A stretch of DNA of 64,000 nt from Candidimonas humi (GCF_019166065.1 NZ_JAHTBN010000003.1:248001-312000); one strand, 5' to 3'; positions 38,313 to 47,465 are shown, counted from the stretch's first letter. Made by a program: numbers and translations. Notes: a model not told the origin generated them from the letters alone.

Positions 38313-39092
38313 TTATTGTTCCTGTACAAAGGTATTGCGCAGCGTGCCCAGTCCGGTGATCTCTATCTCGACCACGTCGCCGCCGCGCAGGTCGGGAGAT
38401 GCCCCGTCGGTGCCCATCCAGATCACGTCGCCCGGCCAGAGGGTGAGGTAGCGGCTCATGGCGCTGATGAAGGTCTGCACGTCGTAGATCATTGCCCCGG
38501 TGGGGAATTCCGTCTTCGGCACGCCGTTCACGCTGACGCGCGTGCGGGCGTGGGCCGGGTCGAAGCCGGTATCTATCCATGGCCCCATGGGCTTGAAAGT
38601 GTCGGTGTTCTTCGCGCGCCAGAAGGTTCGGTCGGAGCGCTGCCAATTGCGTTCGCTGACATCGTTGCCGATGGTGTAGCCCAGCACGCAGTCCAGCGCC
38701 TGTTCCGGAGCAAGATGGCGGGCCTGCTTGCCGATCACCACGACCAGTTCGCCTTCGTAATGGACGGTCCGTGCGTCGGCCGGGATGATGACGTTGTCGC
38801 CGTGCGCGACCAGCGCATTGTTCGCGCGATAGCCGATATCGGCATGCTTGGGCAGCCGGGGCTCCTGCCCTTGCTTGCGCGCCGCCTCGATGGCATGTGC
38901 CGCGTAGTTCAGTCCTGCGCAATAAAAAGTGCGCGGCACCACCGGCACTTCCAGCCTGACTCGGTCCAGCGTGGTCAGCTCGTCCGTGGCCGTCCAGGCG
39001 TCGAAAGGCGTGCCGTCCACACGGCGCACACGTTCCCCTTCGAGTTGTCCGTAATGCGTACCGGTTTGGTCCGTGTATCGTATCCAGCGCAT
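38313..39092 (-). CDS. Fumarylacetoacetate hydrolase-family protein
   Basis: 259 residues. FYCAGLNYAAHAIEAARKQG, HYEGELVVVIGKQARHLAPE and DVIWMGTDGASPDLRGGDVV match the FAH fold with its metal-binding carboxylates. It probably hydrolyses a C-C bond in an oxo-acid made by the neighbouring oxidases. Confidence 0.9.
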   Translation of the reverse strand: MRWIRYTDQTGTHYGQLEGERVRRVDGTPFDAWTATDELTTLDRVRLEVPVVPRTFYCAGLNYAAHAIEAARKQGQEPRLPKHADIGYRANNALVAHGDNVIIPADARTVHYEGELVVVIGKQARHLAPEQALDCVLGYTIGNDVSERNWQRSDRTFWRAKNTDTFKPMGPWIDTGFDPAHARTRVSVNGVPKTEFPTGAMIYDVQTFISAMSRYLTLWPGDVIWMGTDGASPDLRGGDVVEIEITGLGTLRNTFVQEQ

Positions 39093-39094
39093 GC

Positions 39095-40297
39095 TTACAG
39101 GCCCTCCTTGGCCGCAGGTCGTAGACTGTGCTCCGCGGTGGCGCGGGCCAGCAATGTTTTATCGATGTCGTCGATGGATCGGGCCCCGCAAAGTTTCATG
39201 GCGCGCACGAATTCGTCGGTCAGGATCTCCAGCGCCCGCTGGGCGCCTGCGTTTCCTCCGGCGACCGCCCCGTACAGGGTGGCGCGGCCGACCAGCACGC
39301 CTTCCGCCCCCAGGGCGCGCGCCTTCAGGATATCGACGCCTCGCCGCACCCCGCCGTCCAGCCAGACCGGAATGTGGCCCGCTATGGCGTCGACCACGTC
39401 CGGCAAGGCATCCAGGGTGGCACAACCCCCGTCGAGCTGGCGGCCGCCATGATTGGAGACGACCACGGCGTCGATGCCCAGCCGCGCCAGGCGGTCGGCG
39501 ACATCCGGCCTCAGCACGCCCTTGACTATGAGCTTGCGCGGCCAGCGGTCGCGTACCCGGGCCAGGCGGTCCCAATCGAAGGACGGGTCGTAATTGCGCC
39601 CGACGGCCGAGGCCGCGCCTGCTACCGATGTGACGTCGCGTTGCAGTCCGATCAGGTTTTTATTGACGGGCATGCCGTGGCGCAGCAGGGACAAGGCCCA
39701 GCGCGGGTGCAGCGCGACGTCGACCAGGCTGCGTCGGGTCAGCCTGAAGGGCGTACGAAAGCCGTTGCGCACGTCGCGTTCGCGTTTGCCGCCTACGGCC
39801 AGGTCGACGGTAATGACCAGCGCCTCGTAATCCGCCGCGCGGGCTCGTTCGATCAATTGATGAAAGAAGTCCTGGTTCTTGAGCACATAGGCTTGAAACC
39901 AGAGGCGTCCCGGCGCTTCGCGCGCCACTTCCTCGATCGAGGCAGTGGCGCTCGTCGACAGGGTATAGGGAATGCCGTGGCGGGCTGCCGCGCGGGCAAT
40001 GGCGATGTCGCCGCCGTGCCAGCCGTAGCCCACGCCCCCGGTGGGGGCGATGGCGAGTGGATAGCCGGCAGGGGCGCCCAAGGCCTGGCAGCCCGTCGAG
40101 ACCTGGCTTACGTCGGCCAACACGCGGGGCAGCAATCGCACCCGCTCGAAGGCTACGCGGTTGTCGCGCAAGGTCAGTTCGTCTTCGGCGCCGCCGTCGA
40201 AGAAGTCGAATACTACCCGGGGCAGCCGCCGTTTGGCGATCAAGCGCAATTCGGCGATCGACTGCGCCTGTGTCACGGAAGGAGGAAGCAGGGGCAT
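39095..40297 (-). CDS. FMN-dependent alpha-hydroxy acid oxidase/dehydrogenase (LldD/MdlB-like)
   Basis: 400 residues. The TIM-barrel family is shown by the N-terminus (LRLIAKRRLPRVVFDFFDGG), APTGGVGYGWHGGDIAIARA, LIVKGVLRPDVADRL and the catalytic histidine in VVSNHGGRQLDGGCATLDAL. It oxidises an alpha-hydroxy acid to a keto acid. It is spaced two bases from the FAH-like gene. Confidence 0.93.
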   Translation of the reverse strand: MPLLPPSVTQAQSIAELRLIAKRRLPRVVFDFFDGGAEDELTLRDNRVAFERVRLLPRVLADVSQVSTGCQALGAPAGYPLAIAPTGGVGYGWHGGDIAIARAAARHGIPYTLSTSATASIEEVAREAPGRLWFQAYVLKNQDFFHQLIERARAADYEALVITVDLAVGGKRERDVRNGFRTPFRLTRRSLVDVALHPRWALSLLRHGMPVNKNLIGLQRDVTSVAGAASAVGRNYDPSFDWDRLARVRDRWPRKLIVKGVLRPDVADRLARLGIDAVVVSNHGGRQLDGGCATLDALPDVVDAIAGHIPVWLDGGVRRGVDILKARALGAEGVLVGRATLYGAVAGGNAGAQRALEILTDEFVRAMKLCGARSIDDIDKTLLARATAEHSLRPAAKEGL

Positions 40298-40303
40298 GGG
40301 GAG

Positions 40304-41209
40304 TCAGCGCCTGGCTTGATCGCGTACTGCGCGCACGAATTCCGGATCGAATACCTTGTCTGCCATCACCTGGCAGCGCTTGATCAAGCGATGTTCGTGC
40401 GGCTCGTAGTCAGGCATGGCATTGTGCAGCGTGCCGATGTGGTCCCACATCAACACGTCGCCTTCGGTCCATTCGTGCGTGATCTGGTATTTGGCCTGCA
40501 ACTGGTGGTCGAACAGGATCTGCAGCATGCGCTCGCTTTCCTGCTCGCCCAGTTCGTTGATGCGGATTGCATAGCCAGGGTTGCAGTACAGCACTTTGCG
40601 GCCGGTGATGGGGTGGGTCAGGAAAACGGGGTGCACGGACGGCGGCCTCTTGGCGCGTTGTTCGGGTGTCAGCGGCGGGCGCTTGCTGCCGGGCTGCGAG
40701 CGCATGTTTTCCCAGAATTTGTTGAAATCGTGGGTGGCGGTCATCCCGGCCAGCCCCTGCTTGATTTCGTCGGGCAAGTCGTCATACGCTGCGTGCATGT
40801 TCGCGAAACAGGTCGACCCCAGGGCGCGCCCATTGCGCCGCGGAATCTTGATCGCATACAGCACATTCACGAAGCCGACCACGGCGTTGTAGGACATATC
40901 GGTATGCCAGTCTTGCCCGGCGTCCACTATGCCGATGGGTTTGCCGTTTTCGACAATATTGGAAAGAATGCTGACCTCGGGAATGCCCGGCTCGTTGGCG
41001 TTGGACACCGTACGCTGCAGCCCTCCGAAATGCGAGGAAAAGTCTCGCAGATCAGCCGGGGAAACCGTCTGGCCGGGGAAGCGCAATACGCCGTGCGTAC
41101 CCAGCGCCTCGACCAGTTCGGCGAGATTCTGCGGGGCTAGCGGCTGCGAAAGGTCGATCCCGGTGACCGTCGCGCCCAGCACTTGGCCGGCAGGTATAAC
41201 ATCCATCAT
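40304..41209 (-). CDS. TauD/TfdA-family Fe(II)/2-oxoglutarate dioxygenase
   Basis: 301 residues from MMDVIPAGQVLGATVTGIDL. Iron ligands are in DWHTDMSYN (HxD) and LHNAMPDY, and the 2-oxoglutarate arginine in HEHRLIKRC. It hydroxylates a small acid, sulfonate or ether. As first gene of the cluster it probably starts attack, forming the hydroxy acid used by the FMN oxidase. Confidence 0.92.
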   Translation of the reverse strand: MMDVIPAGQVLGATVTGIDLSQPLAPQNLAELVEALGTHGVLRFPGQTVSPADLRDFSSHFGGLQRTVSNANEPGIPEVSILSNIVENGKPIGIVDAGQDWHTDMSYNAVVGFVNVLYAIKIPRRNGRALGSTCFANMHAAYDDLPDEIKQGLAGMTATHDFNKFWENMRSQPGSKRPPLTPEQRAKRPPSVHPVFLTHPITGRKVLYCNPGYAIRINELGEQESERMLQILFDHQLQAKYQITHEWTEGDVLMWDHIGTLHNAMPDYEPHEHRLIKRCQVMADKVFDPEFVRAVRDQARR

Positions 41210-41484
41210 GTCTATTCCCTCGCTGGATTGTCGATGCTGCAATGGTAGACATCATGGCTGCGTTTGGGTATCCGTCGGGGTGCAAACTTATTATTTCTTA
41301 TGTGGAAATAACGGGCACGCTTCCGTCTGCCGTGTTGCAGGAAATCCGGCGCTGGCCGGAGCCAGGGATTTGCCCTGCCTTGGGCGTTGTACTATCCGTC
41401 TTTTTTTTGTAAGCAGTGTATCGAGGCTACGATTGCCTCTGCACGGAAGGATGCTTGGGGCTTGCCGGAGCGCCTTCGGCCCGA

Positions 41485-42189
41485 TCAGGGCTTGGCGGCT
41501 TGCTCTCTTATGCGCGCATGCACGGCCGCCACGATGCGGTCGCAGCGTTCCCCCGCAAACGAGAAGGCGTCCTTGGTGTGCTGGTCGATGTCGCGCGCCA
41601 GTGCGTCCTGGAGCAGGCGGCGGGCGCGCATGAAGCGCACGCGGATCGTGGCTTCGGGCAGGTCCAGCGCAGCGGCCACTTCGCTAGCGGACATGCCTTC
41701 GACGCCCCTTAGTACGAAGACCGAGCGGTAGATATCGGGCAGGGCGTCGATGCGTTGCTCGATCAGGCCGCGCAATTCCGAACGCCAGGCCTGTTGATCA
41801 GGCTGCGAGGAAGCGGGTATAGCCAGGGGAAGTTCGTCCATGGGCATGGTGTCCTGTGTCCGCTGATCCTGATACGCAGATTGGATGACGGCCTCGCGGC
41901 TTTGGTTGCGCCGCCGGAGCATCAGGGCCTCGTTGATCGCGATACGGGTCAGCCAGGTCGTGGGCCTGGCCTCGGCGCGGAAGTCCTGCAAATGATTGTA
42001 GGCTTTCCACCAGGCTTCCTGCACGGCCTCTTCCGCGTCCGCTTCGTCGTGCAGCACGCTGCGGGCCACGCGATATAGCCGCTGGTTGTGATGGCGCATC
42101 AATGCGTCGAAAGCGGCGATATCGCCCGAAGCCGCCAGTTGGATCAACTCCGCGTCGTCGATGGAAACGGCGTCGGCCATTGTGCCCAT
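41485..42189 (-). CDS. ECF-type RNA polymerase sigma factor
   Basis: 234 residues. Region 2 (DEADAEEAVQEAWWKAYNHL, TTWLTRIAINEALMLRRR) and region 4 (LPDIYRSVFVLRGVEGMSAS, EVAAALDLPEATIRVRFMRA) are complete. Start chosen at the ATG with GGGGG five bases upstream. No anti-sigma gene is adjacent; the gene upstream encodes an exported protein. Confidence 0.93.
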   Translation of the reverse strand: MGTMADAVSIDDAELIQLAASGDIAAFDALMRHHNQRLYRVARSVLHDEADAEEAVQEAWWKAYNHLQDFRAEARPTTWLTRIAINEALMLRRRNQSREAVIQSAYQDQRTQDTMPMDELPLAIPASSQPDQQAWRSELRGLIEQRIDALPDIYRSVFVLRGVEGMSASEVAAALDLPEATIRVRFMRARRLLQDALARDIDQHTKDAFSFAGERCDRIVAAVHARIREQAAKP

Positions 42190-42312
42190 ATAAACCCCCG
42201 AGAACCTTTATTCCGCGAACCCGATGTAATGCGTTCTATTGCAATAAGCGGGTCGGGGCGGGGGCGTATCGGGCAGAAACGGATTCCCGTTGCTCCTTGG
42301 CATACGCGCGTG

Positions 42313-42939
42313 CTAGTGCAGCGAGGCCAGTTTGACGTGCGTGTCGCCCAGCGCGTGCGCCACATCGTACATGGCCTGGTTCAATATTTTGTGCGTGTTC
42401 TGGTCCGCGCCATGGCCGTATTTCACGTCGATATCGACCATCACCTGGTTGTGCAGCTTGTGCGAGATAGCCTTGTCGAACAGATAGCCGGCCCAGAACG
42501 TTCCGTCGGGGGCCGTGCCCGCCTGCACGAGCGTGCGTGCCAGTTTCACTCCTTTGAGGTCGGCCGGCGCTTCGGGTAGTTTCACCCCGGCTTCGGTGGC
42601 GCGTTTCAGGCCGTCGGTGATGGCGAAGGTCATGCCGTTCAAGAAGCCGTCCACGTCTTTCTTGCCATATTGCTTGGTGAGTTTCGCCACTTCGGCGTTC
42701 ACGGTTTTCTCGCCCAGCATCGCCACCAGGGCCTGCGCGAAGCTAAAGTGTTCGGCTCCGCCGCCGGCCTGGACCAGCGCCGCGGTGGCCGCCAGGGCGG
42801 GGGCGCCGTCATAGACCGGGCCGCCGAACCAGTTCATGGCCATGGCGTGGGCCGGGGCGGCTTGCGGCGCGTTTTCGGCCGCGATGGCCGAGCTGCCATA
42901 CGCGAGCCCCACAGAGGCGGTCAGGGCGGCCGAAGCCAT
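42313..42939 (-). CDS. Exported hypothetical protein with damaged 5' end
   Basis: 208 residues as an ATG-started frame. The residues encoded just before this ATG are in frame (KITQKLI) and would complete a normal signal peptide with MASAALTASVGLAYGSSAIA, but the codon where the original ATG should be is TGA. The upstream DNA is an IS605-like remnant. So the start codon was probably lost by insertion, and translation may now begin inside the signal peptide. The mature domain is helical; no family recognised. Confidence 0.7.
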   Translation of the reverse strand: MASAALTASVGLAYGSSAIAAENAPQAAPAHAMAMNWFGGPVYDGAPALAATAALVQAGGGAEHFSFAQALVAMLGEKTVNAEVAKLTKQYGKKDVDGFLNGMTFAITDGLKRATEAGVKLPEAPADLKGVKLARTLVQAGTAPDGTFWAGYLFDKAISHKLHNQVMVDIDVKYGHGADQNTHKILNQAMYDVAHALGDTHVKLASLH

Positions 42940-42954
42940 GATGAGTTTTTGGGT

Positions 42955-43200
42955 GATCTTTCACAGTAGCAAGCTCCATAGGGCGCAAGAGCCCCTATCC
43001 CCACGCCTGAAAGAGCATGGGGTTTCGGGTCTTGTGCGTAGACGGGAATTCCTCCCGCGGGGGCGGCGCATCGTCGCGTTTCATCACTTTGATGCAGCGG
43101 CGAAGCAATACGTTTCAATGGCGCGGCGCTCGCCGCAGGCCCCTCTCGGTTTGGCGGGCAGGCTTTATGTTCGCGCTACGTCTGGGATATGGGTGAAGCC
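42955..43200 (-). mobile_element. Probable IS605/tnpB-type remnant (right end)
   Basis: On the minus strand this stretch has short tnpB-tail-like coding fragments ending in a CCCCATGC-N8-GCGTGGGG stem-loop followed by GATAG. That layout resembles the 3' end of IS200/IS605-family tnpB elements with its structured RNA end. No complete frame remains. Its end abuts the disrupted start of the exported gene at 42939. Identification is by pattern only. Confidence 0.4.
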
Positions 43201-43216
43201 CCCGAGCGGGGGCTTG
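43194..43216. terminator. Strong GC hairpin between the remnant and the flavin monooxygenase gene
   Basis: AAGCCCCC and CGGGGGCTT form an 8-9 bp stem with a three-base loop. It could terminate the LLM operon or belong to the remnant. No long T-run follows on either strand. Confidence 0.4.
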
Positions 43217-43347
43217 CGTGATTAGATTAATGAGATGCTTGGCGCCGCTTGCCCGTCAGGCGGCCTTGGCTTGTGCCTGTCGCTTGTTTTGTGCTTGTCG
43301 CGCCCGAGGGCTTCAAGGCCGTGCGGAATCCCTTGGCGTATAAGGTG

Positions 43348-44640
43348 TCATCGTCCCGGAGGCCGATGCAGGCCCAGGTGCCCGCGCAGCGTGTCGGTTT
43401 CGTATTCCTTGCGGAATAGCCCGCGTTGCTGCAGCACCGGCACGACGTGGTCGACGAAATCCTCGATGCCTCCGGGCAGCGTGGGCGGCATCAGGTTGAA
43501 GCCGTCCGCGCCTTCATGATGGACCCAGTACTCCATCTGGTCGGCGATCTGTTCGGGCGTGCCGACCATGGTGCAGTGGCCGCCGCCGGCCGCCAGGCGT
43601 CCCAGGAGCTGGCGCACGGTGGGCTGTTCGGCCTCGATGATGCGCAGGATCGTGGCGTAGCGGCCCTTCGGGCCCTGGAACGCCGACAGGGGCGGCAGTG
43701 GCGGAACCGGCGCATCCATTTCCCAGCCCATGCAATCCTGTTCGACATACATGCCGAGTTGCCTGAGGGAGGCTTCTTGCGGCAGCAGTTCGTCGAGCTC
43801 GCGCTGCTTGGCGCGGGCTTCCGCTTCGGTCGAGCCGACATATGCCACCAGCCCCGGCATGATGGGCACCGGGTCGGTCCGGCCGGCTTCCCGGACGCGG
43901 CGCTTGATGTCCCGGTAGTAGGACTGGGCGGCGGGAAGGTCGTAGGCGACCGCATAGATGGCTTCGGCGCGGCGGGCCGCCAGGTCGCGTCCTTCGGCGG
44001 ACGCACCCGCCTGGAACAGGACCGGGTGGCCTTGCGGCGGGCGCGGCACGGTCAGCGGCCCGTCCACCAGGAAATGATCGCCGTGATGATGGATGGGCCT
44101 GATCCGGTCGGCGGCGCCATAGATGCCCTGAGCGCGGTCGAGCAGCAGTGCGTCGTCGGCCCACGAGTCCCACAGCCGCAGCACGACGTCGATGAATTCC
44201 TCCGCGCGGCCATAGCGCCAGGCATGCGGCGGCATGGCTTCGTAGCCGTGGTTGCGCGCCTCGGCGTCGAACATCGACGTCACGACGTTCCAGCCCATGC
44301 GGCCGCCCGAGATATGGTCCAGCGATGCGACCAGGCGCGCTGCGTGGAAGGGCGTATAGAACGTGCTGGAGACGGTGCTGATCAGGCCGATGCGTTCGGT
44401 TGCGCGGCTGATCGCCGCCAGCATGGTCAGCGGCTCCAGGTACCAGCGCGGGCCGTCTTCGATATGGCTGACCGAGGCGCCGTCGGCGAAGAAGATCGCG
44501 TCCAGCTTGCCGCGTTCGGCGACGCGGGCCAGTTCCTCGTAGTAGCCGATATCGCCCAGGCGTTCCGCTGCCGATGCCTGATGGCGCCAGGCTGCCCGAT
44601 GATGCCCGCAGCCGAATATGAAAAGATTGAGGTGCAGCAT
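43348..44640 (-). CDS. Flavin-dependent monooxygenase, LLM class (NtaA/SnaA/DszA branch)
   Basis: 430 residues from the ATG giving MLHLNLFIFGCGHHRAAWRH. Bacterial-luciferase TIM barrel with NtaA/DszA features (RWYLEPLTMLAAISRATERI, GGRMGWNVVTSMFDAEARN, VLFQAGASAEGRDLAARRAE). It uses FMNH2 and O2, needing a reductase not seen here. Co-transcribed with the SDR gene (14-bp gap) and preceded by a TPP riboswitch, so it is expected to act in thiamine-related salvage or degradation. Substrate unknown. Confidence 0.88.
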   Translation of the reverse strand: MLHLNLFIFGCGHHRAAWRHQASAAERLGDIGYYEELARVAERGKLDAIFFADGASVSHIEDGPRWYLEPLTMLAAISRATERIGLISTVSSTFYTPFHAARLVASLDHISGGRMGWNVVTSMFDAEARNHGYEAMPPHAWRYGRAEEFIDVVLRLWDSWADDALLLDRAQGIYGAADRIRPIHHHGDHFLVDGPLTVPRPPQGHPVLFQAGASAEGRDLAARRAEAIYAVAYDLPAAQSYYRDIKRRVREAGRTDPVPIMPGLVAYVGSTEAEARAKQRELDELLPQEASLRQLGMYVEQDCMGWEMDAPVPPLPPLSAFQGPKGRYATILRIIEAEQPTVRQLLGRLAAGGGHCTMVGTPEQIADQMEYWVHHEGADGFNLMPPTLPGGIEDFVDHVVPVLQQRGLFRKEYETDTLRGHLGLHRPPGR

Positions 44641-44654
44641 GGCGCCCTCGCGGC

Positions 44655-45437
44655 TCAGTTGTGCACCAGGCCGCCGTCGACCACCAGGTTCTGGCCGGTC
44701 ACCGAACGCGACCACGGCGATGCGAAGAACAGCAGCGCGTCGGCGAATTCCGCCGGGGTGGTGACGCGGCGCAGCGGCGTGCTGCCGGCAATCAACTCGA
44801 ACACGGCTTCGGGCGTGGCGGCCGAAGCATCGGTGGTGCGCAGCAGGCCGCCCGAGACCATGTTGACGGTGATACCGTCCGGCCCCAGGTCGTGCGACAG
44901 CGTTCGCGTGAAGGACAGTAGCGCCGCCTTGGCCGCGGTGTAGTCGTGGTAGGGCACGACCGGGTTCTGGAACAGATTGGTGCCTACATTAATTACCCGG
45001 CCGAAGCCCGCGCCGCGCATGCCGGGCAGCGTCGCCTGGACGGTGTTCAGGGCGCCGCGCAGGGTGCCTTCCATCTGCTGGCTGAGGTTTTCCCACGACA
45101 AGGCGTCGGCGTGGGGGCGCTGGTCGCCGTTGAACTGGAACTCGGGCAGGGCATTGTTGACCACCGTGCTTACCGGCGCGCCGAAATGCTGCTGCGCGCG
45201 GTCGACCATGGCCTGCACGGCGCGGGCGTCGCGTACGTCCGCCGCGACGGCGAGCGTGCGGTCCGGCGCCTGCGCGGCCAGTGCCGCGGCCGCTTCGGCG
45301 CTGCGGAAATAGTTGACGATTACGCGTGCGCCTTCGCGCTGGAAGGCGCGCGTGATGTGCGCGCCCAGGCCGCGTGCGCCCCCGGTGACGAGGACGATTT
45401 GTTCATTCAGTGGCAAGGATAGCTTGGAGCCGGGCAT
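44655..45437 (-). CDS. Short-chain dehydrogenase/reductase
   Basis: 260 residues. NAD(P)-binding LVTGGARGLGAHITRAF and the YxxxK catalytic motif YHDYTAAKAALLSFTRTL are present. First gene after the minus-strand TPP riboswitch and coupled to the LLM monooxygenase, so it is repressed when TPP is abundant. Probably oxidises or reduces the monooxygenase product. Confidence 0.9.
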   Translation of the reverse strand: MPGSKLSLPLNEQIVLVTGGARGLGAHITRAFQREGARVIVNYFRSAEAAAALAAQAPDRTLAVAADVRDARAVQAMVDRAQQHFGAPVSTVVNNALPEFQFNGDQRPHADALSWENLSQQMEGTLRGALNTVQATLPGMRGAGFGRVINVGTNLFQNPVVPYHDYTAAKAALLSFTRTLSHDLGPDGITVNMVSGGLLRTTDASAATPEAVFELIAGSTPLRRVTTPAEFADALLFFASPWSRSVTGQNLVVDGGLVHN

Positions 45438-45501
45438 GATGTCTCTCGGGTAGCAGGTGAAAGAACCCCGGCGTCGGCAGTACGCTGCCGCGTCGCGAAC
45501 A

Positions 45502-45582
45502 TCCCTCCGCCAGTGTGAACTGAATCAGGTTCTACGGGTGTCGTCTCAGCCCCGACTTCGTCGGGACACCCCGTGTCGCTAT
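45502..45582 (-). promoter_or_regulatory. TPP (thi-box) riboswitch upstream of SDR/LLM operon
   Basis: Read on the minus strand: GGGGTGTCCC, then GGGGCTGAGACGACACCC, GAACCTGATTCAG and TGGCGGAGGGATG. These match the conserved TPP aptamer (CUGAGA, GAACCUGAU, GGGA) in order and spacing. A stable CGGCAG-loop-CTGCCG hairpin follows before the SDR start at 45437 and could be the expression platform. Confidence 0.95.
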
Positions 45583-45616
45583 TGCGCAATTTACCACAGG
45601 GAATCCTGAAATATCG

Positions 45617-45645
45617 TTGACAGCCGGCCGCCGCTCTTTTAGCCT
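45617..45645 (+). promoter_or_regulatory. Candidate sigma70 promoter for the symporter
   Basis: TTGACA at 45617-45622, 17-bp spacer, then TAGCCT at 45640-45645, just upstream of the plus-strand TPP riboswitch. The -35 is perfect and the -10 weak. Confidence 0.5.
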
Positions 45646-45656
45646 TACGCCTGTCC

Positions 45657-45741
45657 TGGGGGAGCTCGTTGCGAGCTGAGATTGCGCCAAATCGGCGCTA
45701 ACCCTTAGAACCTGATCCGGGTAATGCCGGCGAAGGGAAGG
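45657..45741 (+). promoter_or_regulatory. TPP (thi-box) riboswitch upstream of the SSS symporter
   Basis: Conserved blocks in order: GGGGGAGC, GCTGAGATTGCGCC, AACCCTTAGAACCTGATCCG and GGTAATGCCGGCGAAGGGAA. This is a textbook TPP aptamer. Downstream, CCCTCCC (about 45779-45785) can pair with GGGAAGGG next to the start codon, suggesting translational control by hiding the ribosome site. Confidence 0.98.
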
Positions 45742-45814
45742 AGTCGCGCGCCACGCGCCATGCCGCCACAGGCCGCGTCCCTCCCGCCATTTCATTTGTG
45801 GGAAGGGTTTCACC

Positions 45815-47269
45815 ATGCTCAGCAGTTCAACAGCCGTTACCTGGCTGCTACTTTGCGCGTTCGGCTACGCGGCCGCCGGCATCCTGTACACCCGGCGCTT
45901 CAAAAAAGGCCTCGAAGACTACATCACGGCCCGCAACAGCCAGAGCGCCGTCGCCACCATCCTGACCCTGATGGCCTCGACCCTGGGCGCGTGGATCCTG
46001 TTTGCCCCCGCGCAGGCCGCGACATGGGGCGGCCTGGCGGCCATCATCGGCTACGCGCTGGGCGCCATGTCGCCGCGCATCGCCATGATCCCGCTGGGCC
46101 GGCGCATGCGCGAGCTGATCCCCAACGGCCACTCCCTGACCGAATTCCTCATCGCCCGCTATGGCCGGCCCATGTACGGCCTGGCGCTGCTCATCATGGT
46201 GTTCTATCTGTTCATAGCGATGTCGGCCGAAGTCACGGCGGTGGGCAAGCTGGTGCGCCTGCTCGCGCCGGTGCCCATCTGGCTCACGGCTGTCATTGTC
46301 GTGGGCGCCACCTTGATATACACCTCGTACGGCGGCCTGCGGGCGTCGATCTTTACCGATCGGGTCCATATGATCGTCATCGTGCCGCTGCTGTTGTTCC
46401 TGGTCGCATTGGGCTGGTACACCGTGGGCGGGGCGATGCCCACCATCGAAGGGCTGCGCACCCGGGCGCCGCGGCTGCTGGACCTGGGCGATCCGGAGGG
46501 TGTGAAGGCGGGATTCACCTTCTTCGTGGCCATTCTCCTTACCGGCCTGTTCCACCAGGGCAACTGGCAGCGCATTTATGCCGCGCGCGACTCCCGCACC
46601 ATGCGCAAGGGCTTTTTGCTGGGCGGCCTGATGGTGGGGCCGTTCATCTTCCTGATGGGCTTGTTCGGGCTGGCCTTCGTCGGCCTGGCCCCGGGCGGAG
46701 ACAGTTCCGTGGCGCTCTTCAGCGTGCTGATTCCGCATGCCTCGCTGTGGTTCGCGATCCTGCTCATACCGCTGGGCCTGGGCCTGGTGATGAGCAGTTC
46801 GGATACCGCGATCAGCGCCGTCTCCAGCCTTATCGCCGTCGACCTGGGCAGGCTGCTGCCCAATGCCCGCAGCGCCACCATGATGCGCCTGGCGCGCAGC
46901 CTGATCTTCGTGCTGGCGATTCCCGTCGTGCTCGTCGCGGCCCAGGGATTCAGCGTGCTCTATCTGTTCCTGCTGGCCGACTTGCTGTGTTCCGCAGCGG
47001 CCTTTCCCGTTTTCTACGGTTTGTTCAGCAAGCGCCATGACGGCTTCTCGGCGATGACCGGCACCCTCTGCGGGCTGGCGGCAGGCCTGTCCCTGTTCCC
47101 CATGCCGGGCGCCAAGCCGGAGCATCTGCTGGAATCCTTCCTGGCCGCGGCGCTGGTGCCTGTGGTGGTGATCCTGATCATACGGCCGCTGCGCCGCTCG
47201 ATGCAGGAGTTCGATTTCGCCAAGCTGGGCGCATCGGTGCGGCTGCTCGATCAGGATGGAGCGTCGTGA
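45815..47269 (+). CDS. Sodium:solute symporter (SSS family), predicted thiamine or precursor uptake
   Basis: 484 residues, about 13 membrane helices, SSS pattern (TLGAWILFAPAQAATWGGLA, LTEFLIARYGRPMYGLALLI, LGLVMSSSDTAISAVSSLIA, the last with the SSS sodium-site serines). The TPP riboswitch directly upstream predicts a role in thiamine, HMP or thiazole uptake, as for predicted ThiV-type transporters. No other thi gene is in view. Confidence 0.92.
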   Translation: MLSSSTAVTWLLLCAFGYAAAGILYTRRFKKGLEDYITARNSQSAVATILTLMASTLGAWILFAPAQAATWGGLAAIIGYALGAMSPRIAMIPLGRRMRELIPNGHSLTEFLIARYGRPMYGLALLIMVFYLFIAMSAEVTAVGKLVRLLAPVPIWLTAVIVVGATLIYTSYGGLRASIFTDRVHMIVIVPLLLFLVALGWYTVGGAMPTIEGLRTRAPRLLDLGDPEGVKAGFTFFVAILLTGLFHQGNWQRIYAARDSRTMRKGFLLGGLMVGPFIFLMGLFGLAFVGLAPGGDSSVALFSVLIPHASLWFAILLIPLGLGLVMSSSDTAISAVSSLIAVDLGRLLPNARSATMMRLARSLIFVLAIPVVLVAAQGFSVLYLFLLADLLCSAAAFPVFYGLFSKRHDGFSAMTGTLCGLAAGLSLFPMPGAKPEHLLESFLAAALVPVVVILIIRPLRRSMQEFDFAKLGASVRLLDQDGAS

Positions 47270-47465
47270 CGCTTGAGTAGTAGGTAATTAGTGAGGTAAT
47301 AGGGCGGGCCACCCGGGCCCGCTGCCCCGGCCCAGAGAGTCCGCAGATTATTATTCCCCGCGCGCGAATCATGGCCGCTTGCAGGCGGCTGGCTCGCTGA
47401 TCGAATTGCCGGGTATTGGTTTATGCAGCCGCGTTACGGCTCATTTGTGCGCACTAGGCGTGCAT

